35,081 nt of DNA, from the NCBI GenBank assembly GCA_938022165.1, contig CALIEI010000241.1, forward strand, positions 1-35,081. The letters are read 5' to 3'. This DNA is from an uncultured Saprospiraceae bacterium. Its GTDB lineage: Bacteria > Bacteroidota > Bacteroidia > Chitinophagales > Saprospiraceae. Numbering within the stretch: the stretch's first letter is position 1; the number at the start of each line of letters is the position of its first letter. The translations under genes and the position numbers were made by a program. Below the pieces are notes generated by a model, which made no database searches, was not told where the DNA came from, and saw only the letters and a list, made by a program, of their open reading frames with translations. Positions 33,979 to 35,081 of this stretch are shown here, piece by piece.

Positions 33979-34932
33979 TTATTGTAATTTAAATTTGACA
34001 GGTAAATTAAATTGCACCTTTACAGCTTTGCCTCGCTGATTACCTGGTTCCCATTTGGGCATAGTATTGACAACTCTGCGGCTTTCCGCTTCAATAGATT
34101 GCGAAACACCTCTTACGGTGGTTACATCTGAGATGGAGCCATCTTTATCAATTACAAATCTAATGATAGCCATTCCTTCTATGTTTTTATCACGTGCATC
34201 TTTTGGATATCTGATGTTGCTATAGATAAATTCTAGCATTTTCCGTTGAGCGCAAAACTTTTGTTCCTCTTCATCTTCTATTTCTGCGCATCCTGGAAAC
34301 TTTGGCATTTTCTCAACGACTTTAAATGTTTCATTATCTTTTTCTTTCTCTAGTGTTTGACTAAAGATGGTGTCCGCTTTATAAAGCCCCTCATTAATAA
34401 CTACACCTAATGAATCGTACACACTGAATAAACCTTCTCTTACACCCATGTCATAGGTATACTTTGATCGAAGTATTTCTTTAGTATAGTTTTTTACTTC
34501 TCCATTTATTTCACCATTTATATAATTCATTTCTTTTGTTAGAGTACCATCTGTAATAGAATAAGATTTCCAAGAACCACTTTTCTTACCTTTTTCATAT
34601 TGTCCTTCATCTTTTTTGAATCCGTCATCCCACCATTCATTATAAGGACCATGCAGTAAATTTCGATCTTCTGGATGGTAAGTCATTTCATGAGTACATT
34701 GGTATTTTTCAGGATAGTACATTCTTTTTTTGACACTGCCGTCTGATAACTTGGTTTCGACCCATTGGTGTGATTTCGAAGTTATTTGCTCATCACTTGG
34801 AATAAATTTTCGATAGCGCATCAAAGTTTCCTCGGGTAAAACGACTTGGTTTACCACCGCAGGAGGTGGGACTAGGCAAGAGCAAAGGATATAGCTAAGA
34901 ATTACAACACAAAGAAAGTTCAATATTTTCAT
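33979..34932 (-). CDS. Lipoprotein with MORN-like repeats and a TonB C-terminal domain
   Basis: A 317-residue protein. The N-terminus is a lipoprotein signal (ILSYILCSC, likely lipidated at C19). Residues about 95-200 carry MORN/YwqK-like repeats such as HGPYNEWWDDG, EGQYEKGKKSGSW, NGEINGEVKNY and REGLFSVYD. The C-terminal ~85 residues are a TonB-like domain: IRYPKDARDKNIEGMAIIRF, VIDKDGSISDV and MPKWEPGNQRGKAVKVQF. Free TonB is normally held by an N-terminal helix in the inner membrane with a Pro-rich spacer. Here the anchor appears to be a lipid and no spacer is present, so a role in energising TonB-dependent receptors is doubtful. A structural or signalling role is possible. Confidence 0.8.
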   Translation of the reverse strand: MKILNFLCVVILSYILCSCLVPPPAVVNQVVLPEETLMRYRKFIPSDEQITSKSHQWVETKLSDGSVKKRMYYPEKYQCTHEMTYHPEDRNLLHGPYNEWWDDGFKKDEGQYEKGKKSGSWKSYSITDGTLTKEMNYINGEINGEVKNYTKEILRSKYTYDMGVREGLFSVYDSLGVVINEGLYKADTIFSQTLEKEKDNETFKVVEKMPKFPGCAEIEDEEEQKFCAQRKMLEFIYSNIRYPKDARDKNIEGMAIIRFVIDKDGSISDVTTVRGVSQSIEAESRRVVNTMPKWEPGNQRGKAVKVQFNLPVKFKLQ

Positions 34933-34940
34933 CTTTGAAT

Positions 34941-35081
34941 TTATTTTATTTTTTTCATTTTTTCATTCGCCCAAGAAAGCATGTCAAGGTACAAAAAGGA
35001 TCTTTTCTCATACGGATCGTGGCTTATATTTTTGAGCGTTTTAATAAATTCTTTAAATGCTTGTTTTATCTCACTATCAGG
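34941..35081 (-). CDS. C-terminal end of an unidentified protein, 5' part outside window
   Basis: Reading the minus strand from the window edge, 46 codons are open and end in TAA at 34943-34941. The residues include DPYEKRSFLYLDMLSWANEK, a helical, charged tail. The lipoprotein gene starts 8 bases later, so this is probably the upstream gene of the same operon. I do not recognise it with confidence. Confidence 0.6.
   Translation of the reverse strand, partial: PDSEIKQAFKEFIKTLKNISHDPYEKRSFLYLDMLSWANEKMKKIK

Overview
The window reads as a chromosome segment of a Bacteroidota bacterium, most like the Saprospiria/Cytophagia side of the phylum. The DNA is AT-rich. Three secreted proteins carry type IX secretion (T9SS) C-terminal sorting domains: one type B (gliding-motility/CHU_C type) and two type A. 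Several promoters fit the Bacteroidota TTG/TTTG-N20-21-TAnnTTTG pattern, and the intergenic regions hold GC-rich palindromic repeats of a kind I associate with this phylum. I could run no database search; family names rest on recognised motifs and order.

Layout. 1-5576: the 3' part of a giant cell-surface adhesin of about 18 Ig-like repeats, closed by a terminator. 5640-6069: a repeat-rich intergenic region. 6070-13789: a same-strand block with a BatA-type membrane protein, a dihydroorotase homologue that has lost its metal ligands, two small DUF4199-type membrane proteins, a polyprenyl-phosphate-type GT2, a GT4 glycosyltransferase, and the heptose genes gmhA and gmhB. The last six are spaced or overlapped like one operon for envelope glycan synthesis. 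13865-15712: a secreted T9SS protein of unknown function. 16088-18435: a two-gene type II restriction-modification system of the XhoI/PaeR7I family, visibly more AT-rich than its surroundings and probably acquired. 18521-21216: a transporter-trehalase pair.

21315-23135 (minus): two uncharacterised genes, one a likely exported protein and one a two-domain protein made by internal duplication. 23541-24293: a promoter, rpmI, rplT and terminator, without infC or thrS beside them. 24350-27709: a Dna2-like nuclease-helicase. 27811-32784: two convergent secreted enzymes, a PhoD-family phosphatase and a metzincin protease. 32843-35081 (minus): a tight operon of yigZ, guaD, a lipoprotein with a TonB C-terminal domain, and the end of a gene that runs out of the window.

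Most of the window is ordinary. The two signals I rate highest are the dihydroorotase-like pseudoenzyme next to the BatA-like gene, and a four-copy family of intergenic elements in which two copies differ by compensated base-pair changes in a stem, which suggests a structured nucleic acid. No tRNA, rRNA, CRISPR array, transposase or replication origin was seen.
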